Notes under the pieces: generated by a model
Told to the model about the DNA's origin: nothing
The model's input: the letters and a program-made list of their open reading frames with translations, nothing else
Databases searched by the model: none
Part shown: one piece after another, positions 37,973-47,763 of the stretch
How positions within the stretch are numbered: position 1 is the stretch's first letter
How the letters are laid out: every line of letters begins with the position of its first letter
Program-made: the position numbers and the translations under genes
From: Alistipes sp.
Lineage (GTDB): Bacteria; Bacteroidota; Bacteroidia; Bacteroidales; Rikenellaceae
Reading direction: 5' to 3'
Assembly: GCA_017408825.1 (NCBI GenBank)
Contig: JAFQTX010000037.1
Location: 180,478 to 244,477, forward strand
Length of the DNA: 64,000 nucleotides

Positions 37973-38685
37973 TGGCCGGTACGATATATATGATACCCTG
38001 TCCTATTGCCGACTCGGAGTCGGTATGGGAGGTGCTGCCCGAGGCTAACCGCAAGATAATGAACTCACTCGACTACTTTATTGTCGAGAATGTCCGCTCG
38101 GCACGCAGGTTTCTCTCCAAGGCGGGCATCGAGCGCAAGATTGACGAGCTGGAGTTCGTGGAGCTTAACGAGCATACCACCTCGCAGCGTGACATTGAGC
38201 GTATGCTACGCCCTGTGCTTGAGGGGCGCTCGGCAGGCGTAATATCGGAGGCGGGTGTTCCGGGTGTTGCCGACCCAGGAGCCGACATCGTTGCCCTGGC
38301 ACATCGCCACGGTGTGCGCATAGTACCACTGGTAGGCCCCTCGTCGATACTTATGGTGATGATGGCCTCGGGGCAGAACGGACAGTCGTTTGCCTTCAAT
38401 GGCTACCTTCCGATCAAGGAGCCAGAGCGCTCACGGGCGATCAAGGGTCTCGAGCGCCGTGCCACAGAGGAGCGCCAAGCACAGATATTTATCGAAGCAC
38501 CCTACCGCAACACAAAGCTCTTCGAGACGTTGTGCCGCACGCTATCGCCAAAAGTTCGCCTTACGGTGGCCTGCGACATAACAGCACCCAACGAGCTTAT
38601 CTCGACACGAAGCATCGAGGAGTGGAGACGCAGCGGAGTGCCAGAGATTGAGAAGCGACCAACGATTTTTGTATTAGGCATATAA
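37972..38685 (+). CDS. RsmI-like SAM-dependent methyltransferase
   Basis: A 237-residue tetrapyrrole-methylase-fold protein: GTIYMIPCPI at the N-terminus, GVISEAGVPGVADPGADIV and IVPLVGPSSILMVMMASG. It is related to RsmI, which methylates C1402 of 16S rRNA. It appears to be the shorter paralogue that Bacteroidota carry beside true RsmI, so the target is uncertain. It is coupled to the murF-alr gene by a 1-base overlap. Confidence 0.85.
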   Translation: MAGTIYMIPCPIADSESVWEVLPEANRKIMNSLDYFIVENVRSARRFLSKAGIERKIDELEFVELNEHTTSQRDIERMLRPVLEGRSAGVISEAGVPGVADPGADIVALAHRHGVRIVPLVGPSSILMVMMASGQNGQSFAFNGYLPIKEPERSRAIKGLERRATEERQAQIFIEAPYRNTKLFETLCRTLSPKVRLTVACDITAPNELISTRSIEEWRRSGVPEIEKRPTIFVLGI

Positions 38686-38706
38686 TTTGTTCAATATATA
38701 TTGACA

Positions 38707-39309
38707 ATGTTTAATATAGGTAGATTTATGAAGAAGCAAACATCAGATTTAGAGCAAGATATGAATACAGCGACAGTGGCTCAGGAGCAGACAACGGCTT
38801 CGGAGACAAACCCTGCGGAGGACAAAGTGGCAGAAGAGGGCACTACCGCATCTGACAATGTGTCAGTAGAGCCATCGCTCGAGGAGCAGATTGCAGCGTG
38901 GCACGACAAGTATCTACGCCTTCAGGCCGAGTTTGACAACTTCCGCAAGCGCACCATCAAGGAGAAGATGGAGCTTGTGGAGCGTGGCTCAGAGGGTGCG
39001 TGGAAGGCTATTCTCCCCATCCTCGACGATATGGAGCGTGCGGTGGCAGCCTCAAAGAAGAGCGACGACGTAGAGTCGTTGCGTCAGGGCGAGGAGCTTG
39101 TAATGAAGAAGTTCGAGAGCGTACTCTCGGCAGCAGGCATCGTGGCCATCGACTGCGTGGATAAGCCTTTCAACGAGGAGGAGCAGGAGGCAGTGGCTCG
39201 CTTTGCTGCGGGCGAGGAGAAGCACGGCACGGTTATCGACTGCGTGCAGCGAGGCTATAAGATGGGCGAGCGTGTGTTGCGCTACGCTAAGGTTGTCGTA
39301 GGCGAATAA
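38707..39309 (+). CDS. grpE: GrpE nucleotide exchange factor
   Basis: A 200-residue DnaK co-chaperone that releases ADP. An acidic, disordered N-terminus (to about residue 55) precedes a coiled-coil helix (EEQIAAWHDKYLRLQAEFDNFRKRT). The beta domain ends with the family signature VIDCVQRGYKMGERVLRYAKVVVG. Three in-frame ATGs (38707, 38728, 38761) are possible starts; the first is used but not proven. It is followed 12 bases later by dnaJ. Confidence 0.94.
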   Translation: MFNIGRFMKKQTSDLEQDMNTATVAQEQTTASETNPAEDKVAEEGTTASDNVSVEPSLEEQIAAWHDKYLRLQAEFDNFRKRTIKEKMELVERGSEGAWKAILPILDDMERAVAASKKSDDVESLRQGEELVMKKFESVLSAAGIVAIDCVDKPFNEEEQEAVARFAAGEEKHGTVIDCVQRGYKMGERVLRYAKVVVGE

Positions 39310-39321
39310 AGGATTAAAACT

Positions 39322-40485
39322 ATGGCAGAGAAGAGAGATTACTACGAGGTGTTAGGCGTTGAGCGCAACGCCGATGCAGATACCATAAAGAAGGCCTACC
39401 GCAAGGCGGCCATCAAGTATCACCCCGACAAGAACCCTGGTGACAAGGAGGCTGAGGAGAAGTTTAAGGAGGCTGCCGAGGCCTACGACGTGCTGTCGAA
39501 CCAGGATAAGCGTGCCCGCTACGACCGCTATGGTCACGCAGGAATGGGCGGCGCTGCTGGCGGTGGTGGCTTTGGAGGCTTCTCGGGCGGCGGTTTCTCG
39601 ATGGAGGATATATTTGAGCAGTTTGGCGACATCTTCGGAGGTGCCTTTGGTGGTGGCTTCGGTGGCGGTCGCTCGACACGCTCACGCACAGCAACACGTG
39701 GTAGCGACATTCGCATCACGGTGAAGCTCACCCTAAGCGAGATTGCCGAGGGCGTGACCAAGAAACTCAAGATTAATAAGACCGTAGCCTGCGAGGCGTG
39801 CGGTGGCACGGGTGCTAAGGATAAGTCGTCGTATGCCACCTGCTCGCAGTGTAACGGCTCGGGATATATCATCACGGTGCAGAACTCCTTCTTCGGCCGT
39901 ATGCAGACCCAGAGTGTATGTCCTACCTGTCAGGGTACTGGTCGTACGATCAAGGATAAGTGTACAAAGTGCTCGGGCGAGGGTACGGAGCGTGGTCAGG
40001 AGATCATCGAGGTGAAGATCCCTGCGGGCGTGAGCGACGGAATGGTGCTTACGGTTCGTGGCAAGGGCAATGCAGCACGTCAGGGTGGCGTAAATGGCGA
40101 CCTTCTTGTGGTTATCGAGGAGGAGTACAACCCACAGCTGATGCGTGACGGCAACGACCTTATTCACAATATGAATATTACGGTAACAACGGCTATTCTC
40201 GGAGGTGAGGTCGAGGTGCCTACTATTGATGGCAAGGCACGCATCAAGATTGCCCCAGGTACCCACGCAGGTAAGGTGCTACGCCTTCGTGGCAAGGGTC
40301 TGCCCGACGTAAATGGCTACGGCCGAGGCGATATTATGGTTGTGGTGGATATCACCATCCCCGACGAGATCACCAAGGAGGAGCGTCAGCTAATCGAGAA
40401 ACTCGCCGAACAGCCTAACTTCAAACGTGCAGCAGGTGTCGAGAACCAGAACATCTTCGAGCGTATGAAGAACTTCTTTAGATAA
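39322..40485 (+). CDS. dnaJ: Chaperone DnaJ (Hsp40)
   Basis: A 387-residue class I J-protein that delivers substrates to DnaK and stimulates its ATPase. The J-domain (residues 4-70) carries the HPD motif in [11 protein letters not shown] Gly/Phe-rich linker follows (about 75-120). A zinc-binding region with four CxxCxGxG repeats ([32 protein letters not shown]) and the C-terminal substrate domains complete it. It sits next to grpE but 33 kb from dnaK. Confidence 0.98.
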   Translation: MAEKRDYYEVLGVERNADADTIKKAYRKAAIKYHPDKNPGDKEAEEKFKEAAEAYDVLSNQDKRARYDRYGHAGMGGAAGGGGFGGFSGGGFSMEDIFEQFGDIFGGAFGGGFGGGRSTRSRTATRGSDIRITVKLTLSEIAEGVTKKLKINKTVACEACGGTGAKDKSSYATCSQCNGSGYIITVQNSFFGRMQTQSVCPTCQGTGRTIKDKCTKCSGEGTERGQEIIEVKIPAGVSDGMVLTVRGKGNAARQGGVNGDLLVVIEEEYNPQLMRDGNDLIHNMNITVTTAILGGEVEVPTIDGKARIKIAPGTHAGKVLRLRGKGLPDVNGYGRGDIMVVVDITIPDEITKEERQLIEKLAEQPNFKRAAGVENQNIFERMKNFFR

Positions 40486-40503
40486 CGTATAGAGGCCACA
40501 GTT

Positions 40504-41025
40504 ATGTCAATATTCCGACCACCCAAGACCAAGCCAAGGCAGTTTAACTACTTTCCACGCTACTACGACCCCGTAAAGGAGGAGCGTAACCAGCGTCGTA
40601 AGATACTGCACGGCACATCGTCCGAGAGCGACAACGAGGAGTACACTCCGGGAAAGTATGTTCGCACACAGCGTGAGGCACGTGATGCAGCACGTGAGAG
40701 TGCTCGCAGTGCCGGAGGCTCAAAACTTCGTGGCCTGGTCATCATCACCGCAGCCATAGCACTCGGTATGCTATGGCTACTACCTCGCATCATGGAGTTT
40801 GTAGTTGCTACGAGCGAGGAGAAAGAGGCAGTGGCACAGGGGGTTAGCAAGAGCGTAACAGCCGATAGCGAGAGGGTTGAAACACCCCTCGACTGGGTGT
40901 ATAACGAGAGTATTGACCCCACAATTTTGGAGGGTATCGAGACCCTAACTGACGAGGAGAAACTCAAGGAGGCTGCCGAGTCAGAGTGGCGACACAAGAA
41001 GATAACGATAATACCAAACGATTAA
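40504..41025 (+). CDS. Uncharacterised single-pass membrane protein
   Basis: A 173-residue protein of unknown function. The first 75 residues are basic and aromatic (SIFRPPKTKPRQFNYFPRYY) with many Arg and Glu. One membrane helix follows (about residues 80-98, GLVIITAAIALGMLWLLPRI). The rest is an acidic, mostly helical tail. It lies 18 bases after dnaJ and 6 before mutL, so it belongs to the operon. No enzyme motif is seen. Confidence 0.8.
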   Translation: MSIFRPPKTKPRQFNYFPRYYDPVKEERNQRRKILHGTSSESDNEEYTPGKYVRTQREARDAARESARSAGGSKLRGLVIITAAIALGMLWLLPRIMEFVVATSEEKEAVAQGVSKSVTADSERVETPLDWVYNESIDPTILEGIETLTDEEKLKEAAESEWRHKKITIIPND

Positions 41026-41031
41026 GCCCAG

Positions 41032-42954
41032 ATGACCAACCGCATAAAACTTCTACCCGAGATTGTAGCCAACCAGATTGCCGCTGGTGAGGTTGTCAAT
41101 GCGCCATCGAATGTCGTCAAGGAGATGATGGAGAATTCGATCGACGCAGGGGCGAAGTGTGTGAAGGTGAACTTCCGAAATGGCGGTAAGGAGCTGATAC
41201 AGATCATCGACGATGGCTGCGGAATGTCGGCTATAGATGCACGAATGGCCTTCGACCGCCACGCAACATCGAAGATAGAGTCTATCGAAGATGTCTACAA
41301 ACTACACACCTTTGGCTTCCGTGGCGAGGCCCTTGCCTCGATTGCTGCGGTATCGGAGGTGGAGCTACGCACACGCCGTGCGGAGGACGAGATAGGCACA
41401 TCGACACTTATTTCGGGTGGTGAGTTCCGCTCGCAAACCCCCGTGGCCTGCCCAGCAGGCTCGCAGTTCTTGGTGCGCAACATATTCTACAACGTGCCCT
41501 CACGACGTAAGTTTATCGATGGCGATAACTCACGCCTTGCGTCGCAGATTAAGAGCGAGTTTCAGCGTGTGGCACTCTGCAACCCCGACGTGGAGTTCGA
41601 GCTACGCCAGAACGACGGCATAGTGTACTCGCTCAAGCCGACAAACCGTGCTGGCCGCATCGTGGACATCGTGGGCAAGCACATCAAGGCCAATCTCCTC
41701 GATGTCGAGGTAGACACCTCGGTGGTACGTATCGAGGGATATATCGGCCGTCCGGCAGCAGCCAAGAAGCGCAACAACGAGCAGTATCTCTTTGTCAATG
41801 GCCGCTACTTCTACTCACAGACAATGCAGCGCACGATAATACGTGCCTACGAGAAGCTAATACCCGAGGGTTGCACACCCTCATACTTCATATACATCAC
41901 GGTAGACCCTGAGCGTGTCGATGTAAACGTACACCCACAGAAGACCACCGTGAAGTTTGCCGATACCGATGTGATATTGCAGATACTGCAAGCCGCCATA
42001 CGTGAGACACTGGCCAAGACGGGAGCTGTGCCTATGATGGACTTCTCGGCAGACAACCGCTTAGATATACCTACGTATACCAACCAGCAGACCGTATACC
42101 GTGAACCTCGCATAGGTACAAACAGCAAGTATAACCCCTTCAGCGACGAGTATATCGACCCAACTGCAACGATGCCCGACATCCCATTTACTGGCTTTGA
42201 CGTCCCCTACGACGATAGCCCGGACACTACGCCGCACAAGGCTAAGGCCCTGAGCGAGAGCGAGGAGTGCTACACGATACACTCCTCGGAGTCAAACCTA
42301 TCGACCGTTGTCGAGTATATCGACGAGGATGCCGAGCAGGGGAGATTTGACTACGTGGAGTCGAGCCTACACAGCGACACAACATCGTTTGGCGAGATGA
42401 TGGTGGTAGGTGGCGGCTATGCCATTGCGATGTATGGTCCACGCTGCGTGGTACTCAGCCTACGTCGCATGCGTGAGCGCATACTATATGAGAATATCTT
42501 GGCCTCAACATCGGTGGGTGCTGTGCCCTCGCAGCGTATGTTCTTCGCCGAGGAGCTGACACTCTCCTCGGAGGAGTATGCCCTGATGGAGAGCCACGCA
42601 ACAGAGTTTGCAGCCTTAGGCTTCGAGGTAGAGTATCGTGGGGCGGGACATATATCGGTAGTAGGACGCCCTGCCGTCATCGACATGGCGACACCTCTCG
42701 ACGAACTACTCTACGAACTGCTGCACGGCATCGACAATGGCCAGATGCCCCTCGACGAGGAGCGCCGACGTCTTGCCGAGCTTATGGCACGCCGTGGTAG
42801 TGCAGGCTATGGCCACTCGCTACGCTCTGAGGAGGTCGAGGCGCTAATACGCAGCTTCGAGAAGTGTGACAACCGCAGTTTCACCCCCTCGGGAGCACCT
42901 ATTATGGCTGAGATAACACTTGACGAGCTACGCTCGAAACTTACAAAGAATTAG
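41032..42954 (+). CDS. mutL: DNA mismatch repair protein MutL
   Basis: A 640-residue GHKL ATPase of mismatch repair that links MutS to downstream nicking or unwinding. The N-terminal ATPase motifs are all visible: ANQIAAGEVVNAPSNVVKEM, NSIDAGA, DDGCGM, RHATSKI, TFGFRGEALASI. The transducer domain follows (VNGRYFYSQ, VDVNVHPQKTTVKF), then a linker and a C-terminal dimerisation domain. The C-terminal CGRPTAI-like stretch is only VVGRPAVIDM, and no clear DQHA(x)2E(x)4E endonuclease motif was found. Confidence 0.96.
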   Translation: MTNRIKLLPEIVANQIAAGEVVNAPSNVVKEMMENSIDAGAKCVKVNFRNGGKELIQIIDDGCGMSAIDARMAFDRHATSKIESIEDVYKLHTFGFRGEALASIAAVSEVELRTRRAEDEIGTSTLISGGEFRSQTPVACPAGSQFLVRNIFYNVPSRRKFIDGDNSRLASQIKSEFQRVALCNPDVEFELRQNDGIVYSLKPTNRAGRIVDIVGKHIKANLLDVEVDTSVVRIEGYIGRPAAAKKRNNEQYLFVNGRYFYSQTMQRTIIRAYEKLIPEGCTPSYFIYITVDPERVDVNVHPQKTTVKFADTDVILQILQAAIRETLAKTGAVPMMDFSADNRLDIPTYTNQQTVYREPRIGTNSKYNPFSDEYIDPTATMPDIPFTGFDVPYDDSPDTTPHKAKALSESEECYTIHSSESNLSTVVEYIDEDAEQGRFDYVESSLHSDTTSFGEMMVVGGGYAIAMYGPRCVVLSLRRMRERILYENILASTSVGAVPSQRMFFAEELTLSSEEYALMESHATEFAALGFEVEYRGAGHISVVGRPAVIDMATPLDELLYELLHGIDNGQMPLDEERRRLAELMARRGSAGYGHSLRSEEVEALIRSFEKCDNRSFTPSGAPIMAEITLDELRSKLTKN

Positions 42955-42961
42955 AGAGAGT

Positions 42962-43612
42962 ATGAACCAATATCGAACACAAACACCCCCTGCGGTGCTT
43001 AACCTACTCATTGCCAACTGCGTTGTCTACTTGGCGACGATGCTGCTGGACGAAAATCGCATCTATGAGCTCTTCGCACTCTTCCCCATTGAGAGCCAAT
43101 GGTTCAAAGTGTGGCAGCCTGTGACATATATGTTTATGCACGGTGGCTTCTCACACCTATTCTTCAATATGTTTGCGCTGTGGATGTTTGGACGTGGTCT
43201 CGAGGTGGAGCTTGGCACTAAACGCTTTCTCATCTACTACTTCGTCTGCGGTATTGGCGCAGCGCTAATACAGCTCGGTGTGGCCGAAATCGACCTTATG
43301 CGTCTACCTGAGAACTCTCTTCTATACCACCAGTATCTGTGGACACCTACGGTAGGTGCCTCAGGTGCTATATTTGGTCTGTTGCTGGCCTTTGGTATGC
43401 TACACCCCAACGCAACAATTATGCTACTATTCCCGCCTATACCAATGAAAGCCAAATGGTTCGTAATCATATATGGACTTGTTGAGCTTTTCTTCGGCGT
43501 GACAGGAAGTATGGATAGCGTAGCCCACTATGCCCACCTCGGAGGTATGTTCTGGGGATGGTTGCTACTTACGTGGTGGAGCTATCGTGACAGACGTAGA
43601 TATAGATATTAG
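42962..43612 (+). CDS. Rhomboid-family intramembrane serine protease
   Basis: A 216-residue protein with six membrane helices. The catalytic serine is in GASGAIFG and the histidine in AHYAHLGGMFWG; HGGFSHLFFNMFALWMFG is the L1/helix-2 motif. Rhomboids cut membrane proteins inside the bilayer. The ATG at 42962 follows the mutL stop by 7 bases; a longer reading from 42920 would overlap mutL and adds nothing conserved. Confidence 0.93.
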   Translation: MNQYRTQTPPAVLNLLIANCVVYLATMLLDENRIYELFALFPIESQWFKVWQPVTYMFMHGGFSHLFFNMFALWMFGRGLEVELGTKRFLIYYFVCGIGAALIQLGVAEIDLMRLPENSLLYHQYLWTPTVGASGAIFGLLLAFGMLHPNATIMLLFPPIPMKAKWFVIIYGLVELFFGVTGSMDSVAHYAHLGGMFWGWLLLTWWSYRDRRRYRY

Positions 43613-43634
43613 GACTAACCAAAACTTAACTTAT

Positions 43635-44780
43635 ATGGCATCGAAAGAGAACTCGCAGTACAACGGAATATTCGATACTGCAAAAGAGGGCGAAAAGCGT
43701 TCGTTCTTCGGTACACTCTTCACTATTGTGCTTCTGGCGATATCATTCTCATTGAGCCTTGCGCTCGTCATCGCCTACCTCACGCCACACGTGCCCCCAG
43801 CAATGTTTGGCCAGTTTACAATCGTGGGTCTATTCACCCCGATACTCTACATAATGGTGGTGATATGCACGCTGCTATGGGTGATTATGCGCCGCTGGAT
43901 CACAGCACTTGTCTTTGGTGTGCTCCTCATCCCAGGCATATTCTACTTCGGCGACTTCTACAACACCGCAGTGATGGTCGAGAAGCAGCTGCCCGAGGAT
44001 AGCACCGAGTTTACGATCCTTACGCATAACGTGCGTGGCTTCTACAACGACGATGGCAAGAGAGATGTTAGTGGCTATGTGGAGTATCTCGAGAAGGGCA
44101 ACCTTCCTGACATCCTCTGCTTGCAGGAGTTTCCACGTGAGGCTCGTGGCATCAACAAGCTCGACACGCTCTTCGAGAATAGCTATAAGCAGTACTATAA
44201 GTCTGATGCCGAGGAGGGTGGCGAGTATGCTGTGCGCACATATAGCCGCTACCCCATCATTCGCACTGGCAGTGTTGCTGGCGAGGGTCGTGGCACATCG
44301 CAGTGGTGCGACATCGTATTCAGCCGTGAGACTATTCGTGTGTTCAACAACCACCTCTACACGATGAGTATCTCGGCCGACGACACTGAGGATATTGTGC
44401 GTGGTAAGATCCTTCAGGATGGCGACCGTATGCGCAGTATCGTAAACCGCATTGCCGACAACTCGTCGATACGTGCATCACACGTCGATACGCTACGCTA
44501 CATTATGGATAACACGCCCTATCGCCAGATTGTATGCGGCGACTTCAACGACACGCCAATGTCGTATGTATATGGGCTACTCAGCGAGAATCTCTACGAC
44601 ACATTTGTGGAGAGTGGCAACGGCTACGGATATACCTTCCGCCCTATGCGTGGCTTGTTACGTATCGACTATATTCTTCGTAGCGAGGGCCTTGAGTCGA
44701 AGGGCTACACTGCCGACGAGAGCGCCACATTCTCGGATCACCTGCCTGTGATGGCACGCTTGAAGGTAATCAAGGATTAA
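43635..44780 (+). CDS. Membrane endonuclease/exonuclease/phosphatase-domain protein
   Basis: A 381-residue protein. Three N-terminal membrane helices (about residues 22-100) are followed by an EEP hydrolase domain with ILTHNVRGF, DILCLQEF, VCGDFNDTP and the terminal SDHLPVMARL. These carry the metal-binding Asn, Glu, Asp/Asn and His residues. The family cuts phosphodiesters in DNA, lipids or signalling molecules; the substrate here is unknown. It ends the long operon and is followed by a hairpin terminator. Confidence 0.88.
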   Translation: MASKENSQYNGIFDTAKEGEKRSFFGTLFTIVLLAISFSLSLALVIAYLTPHVPPAMFGQFTIVGLFTPILYIMVVICTLLWVIMRRWITALVFGVLLIPGIFYFGDFYNTAVMVEKQLPEDSTEFTILTHNVRGFYNDDGKRDVSGYVEYLEKGNLPDILCLQEFPREARGINKLDTLFENSYKQYYKSDAEEGGEYAVRTYSRYPIIRTGSVAGEGRGTSQWCDIVFSRETIRVFNNHLYTMSISADDTEDIVRGKILQDGDRMRSIVNRIADNSSIRASHVDTLRYIMDNTPYRQIVCGDFNDTPMSYVYGLLSENLYDTFVESGNGYGYTFRPMRGLLRIDYILRSEGLESKGYTADESATFSDHLPVMARLKVIKD

Positions 44781-44800
44781 CCTCAAAAATTGGAAATCTA

Positions 44801-44833
44801 AGGCTGCTGGGAGCAATCTCGGCAGCCTTTATC
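44801..44833 (+). terminator. Terminator of the amidase-to-EEP operon
   Basis: AGGCTGC (44801-44807) pairs with GCAGCCT (44822-44828), with an inner GGAG/CTC pairing, followed by a short T run. Confidence 0.75.
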
Positions 44834-44886
44834 GTAAAAAATAGGTGTGTAAACCATCTATTTCGCTTTTTTAAGTCGGGAAATAC

Positions 44887-44917
44887 TTGGCTGTTTGAAT
44901 AATTCTTTTTACCTTTG
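44887..44917 (+). promoter_or_regulatory. Promoter of rpmI-rplT
   Basis: TTG at 44887-44889 and TACCTTTG at 44910-44917 with a 20-base spacer; the leader to rpmI is about 30 bases. Confidence 0.75.
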
Positions 44918-44951
44918 CACGCTATTATTAACTAATTTAACTTTTGTAACA

Positions 44952-45146
44952 ATGCCAAAAATGAAAACAAATGCCGCTGCAAAGAAGCGTTTTTCTTTCA
45001 CCGGCACAGGTAAGATCAAGCGTAAGCACGCTTATCACAGTCACATCCTGACCAAAAAGACTAACAAGCGTAAGCGTAACCTTTGCTACTCAGGTATCGT
45101 TTCACCAGCCGATGAGGCTAAGATCAAGCAGTTGCTCGTTAAATAA
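44952..45146 (+). CDS. rpmI: 50S ribosomal protein L35
   Basis: A 64-residue basic ribosomal protein beginning [20 protein letters not shown], with the usual [19 protein letters not shown] core. The ATG at 44952 matches the family N-terminus; an upstream start at 44895 overlaps the promoter. It is followed by rplT. infC, its usual upstream neighbour, is absent. Confidence 0.98.
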   Translation: MPKMKTNAAAKKRFSFTGTGKIKRKHAYHSHILTKKTNKRKRNLCYSGIVSPADEAKIKQLLVK

Positions 45147-45267
45147 TTAGCGACCAACTCAACAAGTAGTAGTAAACAACACTTTTTTTATTAACAACGG
45201 AGCGCAATAGCCCCAAAGAGTGTGAGAGAATCACACCGCTATCAGCTCTATCAAAAACTTTTAATTT

Positions 45268-45612
45268 ATGCCACGTTCAGTCAATGCTGTTGCGTCACGC
45301 GCAAGAAGAAAGAAGGTTTTGAAACTTGCCAAGGGTAACTTTGGTTCAAGGGGAAACGTATGGACAGTTGCGAAAAATACTGTCGAGAAGGGTTTGCAGT
45401 TTGCCTATGCACACCGTCGTGAGAAGAAGAGAACATATCGTTCATTGTGGATCGTTCGTATCAACGCTGCAGTTCGTATGTACGGTATGACCTATTCAGA
45501 GTTTATCGGCAAGATGAATGTTAAGGGTATCGCCCTCAACCGTAAGGTTTTGGCTGACCTCGCACTCAACGAGCCTAAGGCATTTGAGGCAATCGTTAAT
45601 GCAGTTAAATAG
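45268..45612 (+). CDS. rplT: 50S ribosomal protein L20
   Basis: A 114-residue protein needed for 50S assembly. It starts [20 protein letters not shown] and ends with the normal [20 protein letters not shown] region. The 121-base gap to rpmI is gene-free and could hold a leader structure for control, but none was recognised. Confidence 0.98.
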   Translation: MPRSVNAVASRARRKKVLKLAKGNFGSRGNVWTVAKNTVEKGLQFAYAHRREKKRTYRSLWIVRINAAVRMYGMTYSEFIGKMNVKGIALNRKVLADLALNEPKAFEAIVNAVK

Positions 45613-45637
45613 TCTCTTTCACCTTAGAAAGAATATA

Positions 45638-45671
45638 GGGGATGGCCAAAAGGTCATCCCCACTTTTTTTA
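45638..45671. terminator. Terminator between rplT and the DUF721 gene
   Basis: GGGGATGGCC (45638-45647) pairs with GGTCATCCCC (45652-45661) with one mismatch, followed by seven T for rplT. The convergent DUF721 gene stops at its edge and may use the same hairpin. Confidence 0.85.
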
Positions 45672-45959
45672 TCTTACGATTATTGCATTTATCAGCCTTA
45701 TTCCTGCCCGGTCGTTAAGCAATTTACACAGCTCGTCACGACGATAGAAGAGCTCGTTACGCACAACTCCCGTACGCACCGTGACATAGAGTATATGGTT
45801 ATCGAGGCGGAGGCTGTGTGTCTGCTCGGCGACATACTCCCCCACTATCTCACGCCAATACTCAGGCAGGCGACCCTCAGCAACCTTAGCGGCTACATAG
45901 GGGCGCTTGAAAAACTCCTCGAGGATCTCGCCTATGGGTTTTGTGCGTGTTCGTTTCAT
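45669..45959 (-). CDS. DUF721 (DciA-like) protein
   Basis: A 96-residue protein of the DUF721 family (KPIGEILEEFFKRPYVAAKV ... LPEYWREIVGEYVAEQTHSL ... LYVTVRTGVVRNELFYRRDEL). In many bacteria DUF721/DciA members load the replicative helicase. Its overlap by 4 bases with recF supports a role in replication or repair. The chain is short and has only the core domain. Confidence 0.88.
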   Translation of the reverse strand: MKRTRTKPIGEILEEFFKRPYVAAKVAEGRLPEYWREIVGEYVAEQTHSLRLDNHILYVTVRTGVVRNELFYRRDELCKLLNDRAGIRLINAIIVR

Positions 45960-47044
45960 AGCGTTACGTGACCCTCGGCAATGTGGAACAACTCATACTC
46001 GACACCTGCCTCACTGAGAGTGCGCTGAAGACGGTGTTTATTGCAATCAGTAATAAGAATTTGGCCAAACATCTCGCCACCCACCAAGCGTAGTAGCTGA
46101 GACACACGACGCATATCGAGCTTGTCGAAGAGGTCGTCGAGCAGCAGAATAGGTTTATCGCCAACCCTCTCGGTCAAAAGACGATATTCGGCCAATTTTA
46201 GTGCAATAAGGAATGACTTCTGCTGCCCCTGTGAGCCAAACTTACGCAGTGGATAGCCCCCTATCGAGAAGAGCACATCGTCACGATGAACACCTACGGT
46301 GGTAAACTCGTTAATAAAATCCCTCTTTCGTGAGGCGAGCAATAGCTCCGCCAGCGTAGAGTTCTGAAGCTCCGAGCGATACTCCATACCTATTGTCTCA
46401 CGCTCGTCCGAAAGCATTGCATAGTACTCCTCAACAATAGGGCGCATCTGGGCGATAACCTCCTGACGACGCTTAAACAGCACGTCGGCCGATGCCGAAA
46501 GCATACCGTCGTAGATTAGTAGCATCTCCTCCGAGGGGTTAGCCTTAAGTAGACGGTTACGCTCCTGAAGTGTTGTGTTGTAGCGTATTAGCTGCGCCAT
46601 ATAGCCACGATCAATCTGCGAGATAAAGCGATTGACATACTTACGACGCTCCTCGGCCGAGTCGCTGATAAGGGCAGAGTCGGCGGGCGACACAACCACT
46701 ATCGGGAAACCGCCCACGTGTTCCGATAGTCGCTCATACTCCTTGCCATTGCGCTTAAGGGTCTTGCCACCACGGCGTGTATAGCTACATACGACTTGTT
46801 CGGGTCGGCCATCATCACGCCTAAAGCGACCATCGAGCAAGAAGGCATCTTCGGAGTGGCGCACGCTCTGGGCATCTGTTATGGTGTGCATCGAGCGAGC
46901 GAGCGCAAGGTAGTGCACTGCATCGAGAATATTGGTCTTACCAGCGCCATTATCGCCCACAAAACAGTTCACCTGCTCGGAGAGCTTAAGTTGCTCATCA
47001 GCAATATTTTTGAAGTTTATTATCGAGAGTGTATCGAGGATCAT
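45956..47044 (-). CDS. recF: DNA replication/repair protein RecF
   Basis: A 362-residue SMC-like ATPase that helps load RecA at gapped DNA. It has Walker A GDNGAGKTNIL, the FGSQGQQKSFLIALKLAEYRL signature and Walker B ILLLDDLFDKLD. It lies 4 bases after a thioredoxin-like lipoprotein gene and overlaps the DUF721 gene. Confidence 0.97.
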   Translation of the reverse strand: MILDTLSIINFKNIADEQLKLSEQVNCFVGDNGAGKTNILDAVHYLALARSMHTITDAQSVRHSEDAFLLDGRFRRDDGRPEQVVCSYTRRGGKTLKRNGKEYERLSEHVGGFPIVVVSPADSALISDSAEERRKYVNRFISQIDRGYMAQLIRYNTTLQERNRLLKANPSEEMLLIYDGMLSASADVLFKRRQEVIAQMRPIVEEYYAMLSDERETIGMEYRSELQNSTLAELLLASRKRDFINEFTTVGVHRDDVLFSIGGYPLRKFGSQGQQKSFLIALKLAEYRLLTERVGDKPILLLDDLFDKLDMRRVSQLLRLVGGEMFGQILITDCNKHRLQRTLSEAGVEYELFHIAEGHVTL

Positions 47045-47048
47045 AGGC

Positions 47049-47582
47049 CTAATAGATTAACTTGTTAAGTTCGGTGATTAGCTGCTGAATATCGTCGGGC
47101 TGGTACTCATAGGTCATAAAACGAATAACACCCTCGACATCAATCACATAGCAACGTGGCACATACATATCGGCATATTGATAATATATCTCTTTTGACT
47201 CATCGGCTGCCACCTTGAAAGCGAGATTACACTCCTCGACAAAGGCCATAATCTCGTCACTTGTGCCGCCACGTGAAATTGCCATAACATTATAGCTCAG
47301 GGCGTTGCTATCAAGATATTGTTGCAGGTCGCTCATCATATTCCTACAATCGGGGCAGGTGTGCGAGAAGAGTATTAACAGCGTAGGCTCGTGACTGGGC
47401 ATCGTGAGTTCTGTACCATCCAAAGCCTCAATCTTGAACATTGGAGCAAGGTCGCCGACACGCACCTTTGAGCTCTGCTGATAAGAGGGGAGCTCCTCGT
47501 TAATAGCCTCGCACCCAGCAAATAGTGCAGCGGCTAACATCATAAGGCACAGTAGTTTATTTCGTCTTAAGAGTTGCATCAT
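47049..47582 (-). CDS. Thioredoxin-fold lipoprotein
   Basis: A 177-residue envelope protein. The N-terminus is a lipoprotein signal with lipobox LFAGC (Cys24). The rest is a TlpA/redoxin-type fold with a CPDC active site (LLILFSHTCPDCRNMMSDL) and a cis-proline-like VPRCYVIDVEG. It may reduce or carry disulfides in the periplasm. The ATG at 47582 is preferred to an in-frame GTG at 47588. It is the first gene of the operon with recF and DUF721. Confidence 0.87.
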   Translation of the reverse strand: MMQLLRRNKLLCLMMLAAALFAGCEAINEELPSYQQSSKVRVGDLAPMFKIEALDGTELTMPSHEPTLLILFSHTCPDCRNMMSDLQQYLDSNALSYNVMAISRGGTSDEIMAFVEECNLAFKVAADESKEIYYQYADMYVPRCYVIDVEGVIRFMTYEYQPDDIQQLITELNKLIY

Positions 47583-47615
47583 AATCACTTCTCGATTTTG
47601 ACATTAATCATAGTG

Positions 47616-47646
47616 CGAAGATACATTTTTTTTCGGTCTATTGCAA
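47616..47646 (-). promoter_or_regulatory. Promoter of the thioredoxin-recF operon
   Basis: On the minus strand TTG (47646-47644) and TATCTTCG (47623-47616, one mismatch to TAnnTTTG) are 20 bases apart. Confidence 0.55.
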
Positions 47647-47706
47647 CATTTTTTCACCATCCCCAATTTTTTACTCCAAAAGCTATGAAATTAAAACTTT
47701 TTATTG

Positions 47707-47714
47707 TACTTTTG
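47707..47714 (+). promoter_or_regulatory. -7 box for the TPR protein gene
   Basis: TACTTTTG lies 49 bases before the ATG at 47764. No clear -33 TTG is visible. Confidence 0.5.
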
Positions 47715-47763
47715 TAGGTTGAAACTATTGAAGACTTAAATAATTAAAAAACAAATAGTATTT